38,161 nt of DNA from assembly GCF_014771645.1 (NCBI RefSeq), contig NZ_CP061738.1:1253179-1291339 (forward strand), in the 5' to 3' direction. Each line of letters begins with the position of its first letter. The stretch's first letter is position 1. Shown piece after piece: positions 18,601-26,366 of this stretch. Source of the stretch: Candidatus Wolbachia massiliensis (GTDB taxonomy: Bacteria; Pseudomonadota; Alphaproteobacteria; Rickettsiales; Anaplasmataceae). Below the pieces are notes generated by a model. The model saw only the letters and a program-made list of their open reading frames with translations. It searched no databases and had not been told where the DNA came from. The position numbers and the translations under genes are program-made.

Positions 18601-18769
18601 TATCTTCAACAGAAATTCCAGGAAGCCTTACAAATACGCTGACTATAGGGATTTGTATATCGGGATTGCTCTCCCTTGGCATTTTTATATAGGCATATGA
18701 ACCAAAGATAAAAATCATTATGAGCAGCAATATTACTGTTCTATTCCTCTCTACAAGCAAGTTTTTCAT
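15695..18769 (-). CDS. RND-family efflux transporter, inner-membrane pump (AcrB-like)
   Basis: Proton-driven inner-membrane pump of the resistance-nodulation-division superfamily, 1024 aa. One transmembrane helix lies at the N-terminus (about 11-28), followed by a large periplasmic porter region (MPRESNPDI, GISVEDSEKLL). Two clusters of helices lie near 330-480 and 855-1015. The VGMLVDDAIV motif near 388-397 carries the paired aspartates of the proton relay. Sequence alone does not tell the substrate; the MPRESNPD start is common in uncharacterised alphaproteobacterial RND pumps. No periplasmic adaptor or TolC gene lies beside it. It lies 87 nt upstream of nusA on the same strand, so it may share a transcript with nusA-infB-rbfA-ubiA. 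Confidence 0.92.
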   Translation of the reverse strand: MKNLLVERNRTVILLLIMIFIFGSYAYIKMPRESNPDIQIPIVSVFVRLPGISVEDSEKLLAVPMENELRSIEGVSELNALATNDGAHMILKFGAGYSNKEVLDNVRSKLSNIRSKLPVEAESPVISEINLSLFPILNVGLIGNLPERTLTEIAQKLKKEIESLPNVLKVKVAGMRKEAIEVIIEPTVLTKYNIQSSEIFHAISSNNRLVGAGSLENDTGRYSIKISGLLKDIEDIMNIPIRSQGDAVLRIKDVAKVYPRFEDYKGFARINGLSSIVLEVSKRNGKNIIDTVNQVKYLMDKAKDQLPKNLKVVYLNDQSKNVRNVLDDLENSIIFAVLLILIIIILSMGTRTAILVALSIPGSFLMGIIALYLMGITLNIVVLFSLIMAVGMLVDDAIVISEYADRKMICGMDKVEAFRTSIHDMFYPVLSSTLTKLAVFFPLLFWPDTVGKFMQYIPITIILTLTGSLIMALVFIPTLGMIFGKPSVTSKEEIEKMHAIESGEIKNVGPIIKAYVRMLEKVLDHPKKFVCTVALALFSFSVLYFTFGPGVKFFPKVDSDNILISVKAKENLSAKERDLILREVENRILNMEKEVNIFYAKSGSFDDDVIAKIQLELVDWRFRCKAKDILNDIRSSVQGMKGVIIDIQEENLGPSADKPIQINLSGSASSLNSAAEQILKIMDQPSSGFINIQDSRSTPEIEWNMSVDKSKAASSGVSVATIGDFIKMVTSGVSIGKYRSSNLDEEIDIILRFPEKDRNMKTIENLFINTTNSPYPMSNIVKYVPEKKINKLSRINGSRTVTISADVEPGYLVDERVKFIQDSITQDWDKEVKIDFKGDRESQQKSEAFLLKAFIFAITLMILVLVSQFNSIYHTFIVMTAVFLSTTCVFFVFFLINKVFVVVMCGVGVIALAGIIVNNNILLLDAFHHQVEVYKSDIKRCAINASISRVRPILLTVATTVLGLIPMITRLNINFFTLQITHDAPSSQWWVDISTTIAGGILAATVLTLFFTPALLVMQKREKT

Positions 18770-18930
18770 GTTAACATTTTATTGAATATACATACTTTTG
18801 TACAACATTATATCCAAGATACGTTATATATTGATTAATCCTTATATAATTTTTAACATATTCATACCAAGTACTAAGATTATCATAATTTAAAAGCAAC
18901 CCCAGCCATCATCAAAAACAAAAAGATTAC

Positions 18931-18959
18931 TTGACAAACCTCTCCAGTCCACTTATTAT
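18931..18959 (+). promoter_or_regulatory. Repeat-borne sigma-70 promoter, copy C
   Basis: TTGACA 18931-18936, 17-nt spacer, TATTAT 18954-18959. The downstream genes are on the opposite strand, so it does not serve a coding gene. Confidence 0.55.
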
Positions 18960-19254
18960 AACCATAGTATTGTGGGTGTTTTAGGCCTAAAATTTATCAT
19001 CAAACTTTGTATTAAGTGACAAAGCACAACAAAAAACTAGGCGTGTTATGTTTAATTTTTGCAATATAGAGACTCCATGTCTTTATAAATTTTTATCTAC
19101 ATTAGCTGAGCCTCGCTTATTAAGCGATGTAAGAGAGAATCGGACGCCAAGTTTTTGAGAGAACAGCAAACAACTCACGTTGCAGGGTTTCTTTTGCCTT
19201 TTTTCAAAGTAGTTAAAAGTTTAACCAATCTCATTTCTTTTATAAAAAAATTAC

Positions 19255-19282
19255 TTGACAAACTTCGAAATTCCCTTATCAT
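19255..19282 (+). promoter_or_regulatory. Repeat-borne sigma-70 promoter, copy D (diverged)
   Basis: TTGACA 19255-19260, 16-nt spacer, TATCAT 19277-19282. The spacer is diverged from the other copies (AACTTCGAAATTCCCT) but the -35 is unchanged. Confidence 0.4.
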
Positions 19283-19465
19283 GAAATTATGGGTATTTAC
19301 AATCCCAAGGTCAGCTACTTGTCAAGCGTATAAGGCATCAACGCCAAGTTTTTAAAATAGATACTGACCAGGCCCCCTTTTGCCTTTTTCACCATTTAGT
19401 AAATTTCTTAAATATTTGTGGCTGAAGTAATTTAAAAGCAATGGAAAAGGTGTTATACCAGTGCA

Positions 19466-19966
19466 TTAGTAAAAGGATCTATGCGTTCCACTACCGTTAT
19501 AATTTCTTTCTCTACAATACATCCTACCTGATACGAATAGAGCTGCTATGAGATAGATTAAATTCCATGTTGCTAAGGAAATACCTAAAACGTAATGAGG
19601 CCTGTCACAAGATGGAGAGTAATTAGGGTTTAGTAGATTATTTCTTAGTTCTTCTACACTAACGTTACCACTTGTTTGCTCTGTGCATCCGAAAACATCA
19701 TGAAACCAACGAAGCTCAAGACCTACATGATAAAAAGATATTATTGCACCTATAAGATAACTGAAAAATATTGCATAGACTAAGATTTTGCTGTTTTTCA
19801 ATATGTACATCACTGCAAGTAATCCAGCAATATAGTAAACTATCCGTTCGTATATACACAACTTGCATGGTAGCATATTGAAAAAATACTCTAGCACATA
19901 TGCAAAAATTAGAGCAACGGTGCTCAACAGTAAAAAGATTGTGGGAACTCTGGAGTTATTATTCAT
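19466..19966 (-). CDS. dsbB: Disulfide bond formation protein B
   Basis: Inner-membrane quinone reductase that reoxidises periplasmic DsbA. Four hydrophobic helices are visible. The first redox pair is Cys34-Cys37 in LPCKLCIYER, and the second is Cys94 and Cys120 in the loop between helices 3 and 4 (FGCTEQ...SPSCDRP), so both DsbB disulfides are present. At 166 aa it is of usual size. Its presence agrees with cysteine-bearing exported proteins, such as the Cys-rich exported protein at 28821-29639. It is flanked upstream by der on the same strand and downstream by repeats. Confidence 0.9.
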   Translation of the reverse strand: MNNNSRVPTIFLLLSTVALIFAYVLEYFFNMLPCKLCIYERIVYYIAGLLAVMYILKNSKILVYAIFFSYLIGAIISFYHVGLELRWFHDVFGCTEQTSGNVSVEELRNNLLNPNYSPSCDRPHYVLGISLATWNLIYLIAALFVSGRMYCRERNYNGSGTHRSFY

Positions 19967-20016
19967 AACTTTAAGTAAATTACTATAAAGATCTCTGAAA
20001 GTATAAAGCAGAGAAT

Positions 20017-21342
20017 TTATTTTACATAGGGATTTTTATTTTTTTTCAAAAGGAGCCTAATAGGTACACCATCTACAAAGAAATTTTTTCTAAGATCATT
20101 GGTCAAATAGCGTTTGTAACTTTCATCAATACTTTCAGGCATGTTACATATCAAAGAAAAAGCCGGAGGTTTTGTACCAATTTGAGCAATATACTTCATT
20201 TTTACCGCTCTACCCTTCACGAGCGGGTGAGAATGCCGGCCTGAAGCTTCGATTAACCACTTATTCAGTCTTGCAGTGCTGACCTTCTTGTTCAAAGATT
20301 CATTCACTTCAAGGCATTTATCTATTACATCACTGCAGCGCATGCCTTTTAATGCAGAAACTGTTATGGTTGGCACTTCCAAAAATAACCGAGTTATTTC
20401 CTGTTGTTTTACAAATTTTATCAACTTGCTCCTATCATCTTTATTTATCAAGTCCCATTTGTTTAAAACAATGATAATCCCCTTTCCTCCTGTAATCGCA
20501 GCTTCGCCAATTGATAAATCCTGCTGCTCAATACCAAGCAAAGAGTCCAGCATTAAAACCACTACATGAGAGCGCTTGATTGATTCTAAGCTTTTCTCAA
20601 CAAACCTTGATTCTAAGTCATCAATAACATTTGCTTTTCTACGAATTCCTGCAGTATCAATAAGAGTGATTAGCTTTCCATTATGATCGTATACAATATC
20701 TACAGAATCACGCGTAGTGCCTGGCTCTGAACTTGCTATTAGCCTGTTTTCTGCAAGCAAACTGTTCAAAAAAGTTGACTTTCCAACGTTTGGGCGGCCG
20801 ATGATTGCAACTCGAAGTTTACTTGGTTCACTATCCAACAGTTCAACACTTTCGTTTAAGTTTTGAATAATACCAGACAATGCATCATAAAGATCAATCA
20901 TGCCAAGATTATGTTCAGCTGAAATGTACACTGGACCTGCGAAATCAAAAAATTGCAAATAATTAACATCCTCGGATTTATGACTTTCGCATTTATTCGC
21001 TATCAGCATTATAGGTTTATTCGTTTTTCTCCTTAGCCACCTTGCAAATTCTTTGTTCTGTTCATTTTGCACTTTTGCATCAACAAGAAAGAAAATTGCA
21101 TCTGCCACGGATAAAGAAAACTCTATTTGTTCAATTACCTGCAATGAAAAGTTGGTTTGGTCGTTCCAGCCCCCTGTGTCTATAACTTTAAATTCCAGAT
21201 CGCTAATTCTTCCAACTCCCTCTCGTCTATCCCTTGTCACTCCTGGAATATTACTAACTACGGCTGCCTTTTTCCCTACTAGTCTGTTAAAAAGGGTTGA
21301 TTTGCCAGCATTTGGCAGACCTACTATAGCGATTTTTAACAT
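20017..21342 (-). CDS. der: Ribosome-assembly GTPase Der (EngA)
   Basis: Essential double-GTPase that works on 50S subunit assembly. Two G domains are in tandem: GLPNAGKST at 8-16 with DTGGW and NKCES, and GRPNVGKST near 180-188 with DTAGIRRK and NKWDLI. A KH-like C-terminal domain follows (GRAVKMKYIAQIGTKPPAF). 441 aa is normal for the family. It lies 50 nt upstream of dsbB on the same strand. Confidence 0.96.
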   Translation of the reverse strand: MLKIAIVGLPNAGKSTLFNRLVGKKAAVVSNIPGVTRDRREGVGRISDLEFKVIDTGGWNDQTNFSLQVIEQIEFSLSVADAIFFLVDAKVQNEQNKEFARWLRRKTNKPIMLIANKCESHKSEDVNYLQFFDFAGPVYISAEHNLGMIDLYDALSGIIQNLNESVELLDSEPSKLRVAIIGRPNVGKSTFLNSLLAENRLIASSEPGTTRDSVDIVYDHNGKLITLIDTAGIRRKANVIDDLESRFVEKSLESIKRSHVVVLMLDSLLGIEQQDLSIGEAAITGGKGIIIVLNKWDLINKDDRSKLIKFVKQQEITRLFLEVPTITVSALKGMRCSDVIDKCLEVNESLNKKVSTARLNKWLIEASGRHSHPLVKGRAVKMKYIAQIGTKPPAFSLICNMPESIDESYKRYLTNDLRKNFFVDGVPIRLLLKKNKNPYVK

Positions 21343-21467
21343 AATTTAAGGGTATCTTCTATATAAAATAAATTATAACCGAAACCTTGCAATTTAACTA
21401 TCGACTTTATGCGTAGCCAGCACAGATTTCGCTATCAAGCAATCATTCACCAAAATCTTGACAAAAA

Positions 21468-22376
21468 TTAAAAATGATAAGTTAATCCAAAATCTAGGCC
21501 ATATATGCCAAACCTGTTTGTAATAGTTGCAGTAGTGGACTCAACGCGTGCGGTTTCATCGATTTCATTCCCTCCAGGTGGAGTATATTCTTCACCTTTT
21601 GGTATCTTGATCGTAGGTATAATGTCTTTAAACACATTACCGAGAATACCAAAATAGCGCAGACCGGCAGACGCTTGGACTTGTGTTGTAAGTTGATAAT
21701 TAACACCAAGTTTCGCTTGATAAGCAAATGCGTATCTTGTCCTGCCTAAAAACTTGACCTTAGTCAATCCTCCACCAATGCCAGCATACGGAACAAATTG
21801 CGTTTCTCCTTTATTAAAATCGTGATATACGTTAATCATTCCAGCTAAATTATTGAAGCCTTCATTTCTCATTTTAAAAGCGGCTCTTAATTCTACTCCT
21901 ACTTTACAATTCTCTTGAAGATTAATATCAATTTTTCCGCTTCTCCAAGGTGAATTACACTCCACTCCAGCAGACCTTTCTTTATTACGACGAAGCTCAA
22001 CATATTTTGCTTTATTTTTATCCGAATAGTCTTCATCATATAAGTCAATTTGAGAGTATAAGCCTTCAAACTCAACTCTCATATTTTCTAATAAATACCC
22101 TACTGCAACACTACCAGCAAATCCTGGGACGTATTTAGGGTTATAACCAGCCTCAATTCTCTCATTTTTATTAAAGCTAAAAACTCCATCTTTATCTGTT
22201 GTATTATCTTCTTTCCCTTGAAAAGGCCCTATATTATTGAATAATGCTCCAAAGTAACTAGCCTTAACATAAAAATTTTCTAGGTTATTTATTTGAGTAT
22301 CATTAGATAAGCACTTAGACGAAAAGGTAAGCAAAACTGCTAATACACACGCCAACCCAAGCTTTTTACTTATCAT
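21468..22376 (-). CDS. Wsp/P44/Msp2-family outer-membrane surface antigen
   Basis: The signal peptide MISKKLGLACVLAVLLTFSS (cleavage near 24) precedes a 302-aa protein with alternating amphipathic strands. FYVKASYFGALFN, GFAGSVAVGYLLENMRVEFEG, YAGIGGGLTKVKF and a final GLDFGLTYHF are the hallmark strands of the Surface_Ag_2 (Msp2/P44/Wsp) beta-barrel family of Anaplasmataceae. Loops between strands are polar and presumably surface-exposed. It is a Wsp paralogue or relative rather than Wsp itself, whose N-terminus differs. It has GAGAGG before the ATG and its own upstream region, so it is probably transcribed separately from der. Confidence 0.87.
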   Translation of the reverse strand: MISKKLGLACVLAVLLTFSSKCLSNDTQINNLENFYVKASYFGALFNNIGPFQGKEDNTTDKDGVFSFNKNERIEAGYNPKYVPGFAGSVAVGYLLENMRVEFEGLYSQIDLYDEDYSDKNKAKYVELRRNKERSAGVECNSPWRSGKIDINLQENCKVGVELRAAFKMRNEGFNNLAGMINVYHDFNKGETQFVPYAGIGGGLTKVKFLGRTRYAFAYQAKLGVNYQLTTQVQASAGLRYFGILGNVFKDIIPTIKIPKGEEYTPPGGNEIDETARVESTTATITNRFGIYGLDFGLTYHF

Positions 22377-22400
22377 TTACAGCCTCTCTATAAACTATAA

Positions 22401-22434
22401 ATTATATTTATCATTTAGGAAGCGCTTATGTCAA
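22401..22434 (-). promoter_or_regulatory. Possible promoter of the Wsp-family gene
   Basis: On the minus strand TTGACA at 22429-22434 and TATAAT at 22401-22406, but 22 nt apart, which is too far for a standard sigma-70 promoter. An AAGCGCTT palindrome lies just behind the -35. Either a less perfect -10 within the spacer is used or the spacing is compensated by a regulator. Confidence 0.3.
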
Positions 22435-22562
22435 GAGCAGTCTACACTCTGAAAAAATGTTAACTTTTTTGGTCAAGAATTTCTTTTCTGTCACCCTATG
22501 ACTTGATCATAGAAAAAATCTAAACCATAAAAACGGAACTGAAAATTAAACGAAAAGATTAC

Positions 22563-22591
22563 CTGACAAACCTCTCCAATCCTATTATTAT
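22563..22591 (+). promoter_or_regulatory. Repeat-borne sigma-70 promoter, copy E
   Basis: CTGACA 22563-22568 (one change from consensus), 17-nt spacer, TATTAT 22586-22591. It faces copy F at 23250-23278. Confidence 0.45.
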
Positions 22592-22812
22592 GGTAGTGAG
22601 ATTTGTTTTTGATCTGCAGATTTCATGACCAAATTTAGTAAAAAAGTTAAGGTATCTTTTGGCGGAAATTATTGGGGCTGCATGTCTTTTAAATTTTTTC
22701 TACATTCAGCCAAATTGCGCTTAAATCAAGCGTTAGCACATTATTATTAGCGCCAATTTACAGAATAGAGAGTAAAACTAGCACTACGGGATTTCTTTGC
22801 CTTTTTTTATCG

Positions 22813-22842
22813 GTAAATTTGTTAAATATTTAAGAAATTTAC
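22813..22842. repeat. 30-nt near-perfect palindrome at the tail-to-tail junction
   Basis: Starts GTAAATTTG, has TTAAATATTTAA at the centre and ends GAAATTTAC. Only the symmetric positions 22821 and 22834 (G and G) fail to pair. It is formed by two tail motifs meeting head-on. Confidence 0.75.
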
Positions 22843-23249
22843 TAAATGGTGAAAAAGGCAAAAGGAGCCCCGTGAGTGGCTAGTTATTTACATTTAACTT
22901 TCAAATATGGCGTTTTTTTATTCTAAACGTCTAATAACCGCGACTCAGCTGCTTTTGAGCTGCAATTAGTCTAAATTATAAACGTTAAGAAACTTACTAA
23001 ACAGAAAAAAAGACAAAAGAAACCCTGTGGCAGCTAGTTATTCACTATCATTTTATCAGTTGGCGTTTTTTAATGTCTTGTAACGCTTTTAAAGCGCATT
23101 TTAGCTTATATTAGGTAAAAACCTAAAAATTTTATAAAGACATAAGGTGCACATGGTGCGAAAAATTAAACAATGACACGCCAGATATACTAAGTTTTTT
23201 TGTCGTTTTAATCTGCAGATTGCGAAGATAAATAAATAGCTTCACTGAT

Positions 23250-23278
23250 ATAGTAAGAGGATTGGAGAGGTTTGTCAA
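23250..23278 (-). promoter_or_regulatory. Repeat-borne sigma-70 promoter, copy F
   Basis: Minus strand TTGACA 23273-23278, 17-nt spacer identical to copy A, TACTAT 23250-23255. It points away from tsaD into the composite repeat. Confidence 0.5.
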
Positions 23279-23396
23279 GTAGTTTCTAGCTCCGTTTCAC
23301 ATTGTTGGTGAACCCTTTAGCCATAGCAGTTCACTTTACAGTTAACTTTTACAGCGTTTCAAGGTATAGTTTCTGTAATAAGGTGCTCGAATATAA

Positions 23397-24404
23397 ATGA
23401 AAACTATTTTAGCTGTTGAAACAAGCTGTGATGAAACTGCAGTGGCAATTGTAAACAGTGATAAGCAAGTTCTTGCTCACGAGATTCTCTCTCAAAGAGA
23501 ACACAAAAAATGCGGTGGTGTAATTCCTGAGGTAGCATCACGGGCTCACATGGAGCATTTAAGTGGCTTAATAAAAAGTGCTATAGAAAAATCTAACCTT
23601 AACTTTTGTGATCTGGATGCGATTGCAGCAACATCAGGACCAGGACTTATAGGTGGATTAATCGTTGGTACAATGATGGCTAAAGCGATTGCACATGTAG
23701 TACAAAAACCATTCATTGCAGTTAATCACTTAGAAGCGCATGCATTGGTTATTCGATTACTATACGAAGTGAAATTTCCTTTTTTAGTCCTATTAATATC
23801 AGGTGGCCATTGTCAATTTTTAATTGCACAGGATGTAGGTAGATATATTAAACTTGGAGAAACACTCGATGATTCGTTGGGGGAAGCATTTGATAAAGTT
23901 GCTAAGATGCTGGGTTTAAGCTACCCTGGAGGTCCACTAATTGAAAAATTAGCTGAAAAAGGTGATGGCGCAAGATTTAAATTTCCAAGGGCGATGAGAA
24001 AACGTTCTGGATGTGATCTCTCGTTTTCTGGAGTTAAAACAGCAGTGAAAAACTTAGTACAAGAGCTAGAAATGAGCGAGCAGAATGTGTGTGATGTATG
24101 CGCTTCATTTCAAGAGTGTATCAGTGACATACTGTTAGACAGGGTTCACAATGCGATTATTATGGCTGAAGCCCTCAATATAAGAATCCGTGATTTTGTG
24201 ATTACTGGTGGGGTTGCAGCAAATAATTTCTTAAGAGAAAGATTAAAAAGGCATGTGGACTTAAATATACTTTTTCCTCCTAACAACCTATGTACAGACA
24301 ATGCAGTAATGATTGGATGGACAGGAATTGAAATGTTAAGGAAAAGCTATGTAGATTCTCTCAATTTTGCACCAAGGCCAAAGTGGGAATTAGCAGAGTA
24401 TTAA
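23397..24404 (+). CDS. tsaD: tRNA N6-threonylcarbamoyladenosine transferase TsaD
   Basis: Catalytic subunit for the t6A37 modification of ANN-decoding tRNAs, formerly called Gcp or O-sialoglycoprotein endopeptidase. The ASKHA-fold start ILAVETSCDETAVAIV is followed by the metal-binding His111 and His115 in VNHLEAHAL. SGGH at 135-138 and the later ITGGVAANNFLRERL and NAVMIGW motifs complete the family signature. 335 aa is the standard length. The ATG is preceded by AAGGTG 12 nt away. It is transcribed alone, away from the repeat cluster. Confidence 0.96.
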   Translation: MKTILAVETSCDETAVAIVNSDKQVLAHEILSQREHKKCGGVIPEVASRAHMEHLSGLIKSAIEKSNLNFCDLDAIAATSGPGLIGGLIVGTMMAKAIAHVVQKPFIAVNHLEAHALVIRLLYEVKFPFLVLLISGGHCQFLIAQDVGRYIKLGETLDDSLGEAFDKVAKMLGLSYPGGPLIEKLAEKGDGARFKFPRAMRKRSGCDLSFSGVKTAVKNLVQELEMSEQNVCDVCASFQECISDILLDRVHNAIIMAEALNIRIRDFVITGGVAANNFLRERLKRHVDLNILFPPNNLCTDNAVMIGWTGIEMLRKSYVDSLNFAPRPKWELAEY

Positions 24405-24520
24405 GGATTCTCAGTTCCGAACTGGGCAGTGAAGAAAATATTAACTATACTTCTTTTTACCATTGTTTATATTTTCTGTTCGTATATATTAATATTTTAT
24501 TATATTAACTTAAAGTAAGC

Positions 24521-24532
24521 TAACGGCCGTTA
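24521..24532. promoter_or_regulatory. Perfect 12-nt palindrome upstream of the type I secretion gene
   Basis: TAACGGCCGTTA is a perfect palindrome, GC-rich at the centre in very AT-rich DNA, about 57 nt before the GTG start of the ABC transporter. A wider imperfect inverted repeat (ATATTAAC and GTTAATAT) encloses it. It could be an operator. Confidence 0.4.
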
Positions 24533-24588
24533 ATATTTTTGTAATAAAAATTATATACGGTGCATGTAATTAAATTGGTAGAAAGATT

Positions 24589-26331
24589 GTGGAAATTACA
24601 CCATCAATAAAAAAAGAATTGAAACAAAGTACACTATATTCCTGTCTGGAAAAGTGCAAAAGTGCATTTTGGTTTATTTTTTGGTTCAGCTCAGGAATCA
24701 ATTTATTAATGTTATTTTTGCCGCTTTATACCTCTCAAGTGCTTGACCGGGTGATATCGAGCGAAAGTGTATCTACACTAGTTATGCTGACAATTATTAC
24801 CTTATCCGCGTTTGCATGTTCCGCAATGCTTGAAACTTGCCGATATTTGGCCATGGCAAAAATTGGTGACTGGATTGATAAAGCCGCAACACCAGATCTG
24901 ATAGTAAGGTCGATTAGGCTCACATCAATACAGAGCTCAACTTCCAGTGGTGAAGCAATACGGGATCTTGGAGTAATAAAAAATTTTATTACAGGAAATG
25001 GTATATTCTCACTGTTTGATACTCCATGGTCGTTAATCTACCTAGTTGTAATTTTCATGATACATACCTCCACAGGGTTTATTGCCATTAGTGGAATAGT
25101 TATATTAGTTTCTATGGCAATGTGGAATGAGCTTGCCACTAAACGTATATTACAAGAAACCAACGAAGAAACTATACGCAATATCAATGCTATAGATGTT
25201 GCAACAAGGAACGCAGAAGTAGTTGAAGCTATGGGTATGTCAGAATTTATAGTCTCTGATTGGTGTAAACGGAACGATCAGAACCGAGCGATGCAAATCA
25301 AGGCACAAAATCGTTCTAATGTAATTACTGGAATCACTAAGTTTTTGCGCTCAACTTTGCAAATATCAGTGATCGGAACAGGTGCATTGCTTGCAATTAC
25401 AGCTCATAAGACTGCTGGTAGCATCATTGCTGCCTCAATTTTAATGGGTAGAGTATTAGCCCCATTTGATGCAGCAGTTCATACTTGGAAATTTTTAAAT
25501 CAAGCTAGAATGTCATATGGAAGGCTGCAAAGACTTATATTAACATCGCCAAAAAGAGAACAAACTATGGCTCTACCTGAGCCTGAAGGGAAACTAGAAT
25601 TTGAGAGAGTATTTTTCACTCCTTATGGAAGCAACAAACCAACAATAAAAGGAATATCATTTGTGATAGAACCAGGAGATGTAGTTGGTGTTATTGGTGC
25701 AAGTGCTTCTGGTAAATCGACCATTGCAAAGCTAATCGTTGGTGTATGGAAACCCATATCTGGTGTAGTGAGACTGGACAGTGCTGATGTGTACACTTGG
25801 AATCGAGAAAATTTTGGTAATTATGTTGGTTACTTACCTCAGGATATTGAGTTATTTAACACTAGTGTCAAAGCTAATATTGCCCGCATGAGACCAGATC
25901 CGAATCCTGAAGAAATAATCAAAGCAGCAAAAATTGCAGGAATACATGAATTAATACTGAGCTTGCCAAATGGATATGATACAACGATAGGAAGTTTTGG
26001 AGTGACGCTCTCTGGTGGACAGAAACAGCTACTTGGTCTTGCGAGAGCTTTTTATGGAAACACAAAACTTTTGGTACTTGATGAGCCGAATGCCAATTTA
26101 GATAGTAATGGAGAGGCATGCTTAATTAATGCAGTCAATGTTGCAAGAAAACAAAATACTACTACTGTGATCATTACTCATAAGCTACCGTTGCTATCCG
26201 TGGTTGATAAAGTGATTCTCATGTCAGAAGGAGTGATTTACGCTATGGGGCCAAGGGATGAGATTTTGAGCAAGTTAGTTACTTCATCATCAAACAACGC
26301 AGAAGGGGAACGCTCTTCAGCAAGTGGTTAG
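24589..26331 (+). CDS. Type I secretion system permease/ATPase (PrtD/HlyB-like ABC transporter)
   Basis: Inner-membrane ABC exporter of 580 aa with fused membrane and ATPase domains, the usual energiser of type I secretion with an HlyD-type adaptor and TolC. The N-terminal half has the six-helix ABC exporter region without a C39 peptidase domain, as in PrtD. The ATPase half has GASASGKST (Walker A, near 370-378), LSGGQKQ signature near 474-480, LLVLDEPNANLD (Walker B) and ITHK (H-loop). The start is GTG (VEITPSIKKELK) with a weak ribosome-binding site. Substrates are unknown; large repeat proteins are type I substrates in related Ehrlichia. Adaptor and TolC are not in the window. Confidence 0.9.
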   Translation: MEITPSIKKELKQSTLYSCLEKCKSAFWFIFWFSSGINLLMLFLPLYTSQVLDRVISSESVSTLVMLTIITLSAFACSAMLETCRYLAMAKIGDWIDKAATPDLIVRSIRLTSIQSSTSSGEAIRDLGVIKNFITGNGIFSLFDTPWSLIYLVVIFMIHTSTGFIAISGIVILVSMAMWNELATKRILQETNEETIRNINAIDVATRNAEVVEAMGMSEFIVSDWCKRNDQNRAMQIKAQNRSNVITGITKFLRSTLQISVIGTGALLAITAHKTAGSIIAASILMGRVLAPFDAAVHTWKFLNQARMSYGRLQRLILTSPKREQTMALPEPEGKLEFERVFFTPYGSNKPTIKGISFVIEPGDVVGVIGASASGKSTIAKLIVGVWKPISGVVRLDSADVYTWNRENFGNYVGYLPQDIELFNTSVKANIARMRPDPNPEEIIKAAKIAGIHELILSLPNGYDTTIGSFGVTLSGGQKQLLGLARAFYGNTKLLVLDEPNANLDSNGEACLINAVNVARKQNTTTVIITHKLPLLSVVDKVILMSEGVIYAMGPRDEILSKLVTSSSNNAEGERSSASG

Positions 26332-26366
26332 TTTTGTAAATTTATTTTGAAAAAGGAGAGAAGTGC

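Larger units (their letters stand above)
18770..19465. repeat. Two tandem promoter-hairpin repeat copies between the RND gene and dsbB
   Basis: No gene. The first copy runs from about 18893 (CCCCAGCCATCATCAAAAAC) through the promoter at 18931 and a hairpin at 19113-19127 (TCGCTT-ATT-AAGCGA) to GGGTTTCTTTTGCCTTTTTT near 19185-19204. A second, shorter copy starts at its own promoter (19255) and ends with the tail motif CCATTTAGTAAATTTCTTAA at 19392-19411. The 66-codon ORF here is not credible. Confidence 0.65.
22435..23396. repeat. Convergent composite of the dispersed repeat between the Wsp-family gene and tsaD
   Basis: No gene. A forward copy starts at the promoter 22563 and runs through hairpin 22718-22732 (CGCTT-aaatc-AAGCG) to its tail near 22812. 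It meets a reverse copy tail-to-tail at the 22813-22842 palindrome. A first reverse unit (about 22843-22984) carries CAGCT...AGCTG near 22949-22966. A second reverse unit runs back from about 22985 to the minus-strand promoter at 23250-23278 and includes hairpin 23084-23096. The last 100 bp before tsaD are plain AT-rich DNA. Confidence 0.65.

Noticed and set aside
24412-24424. CAGTT-CCG-AACTG hairpin as the tsaD terminator
   Set aside because: Only a 5-bp stem and no T-run follows.
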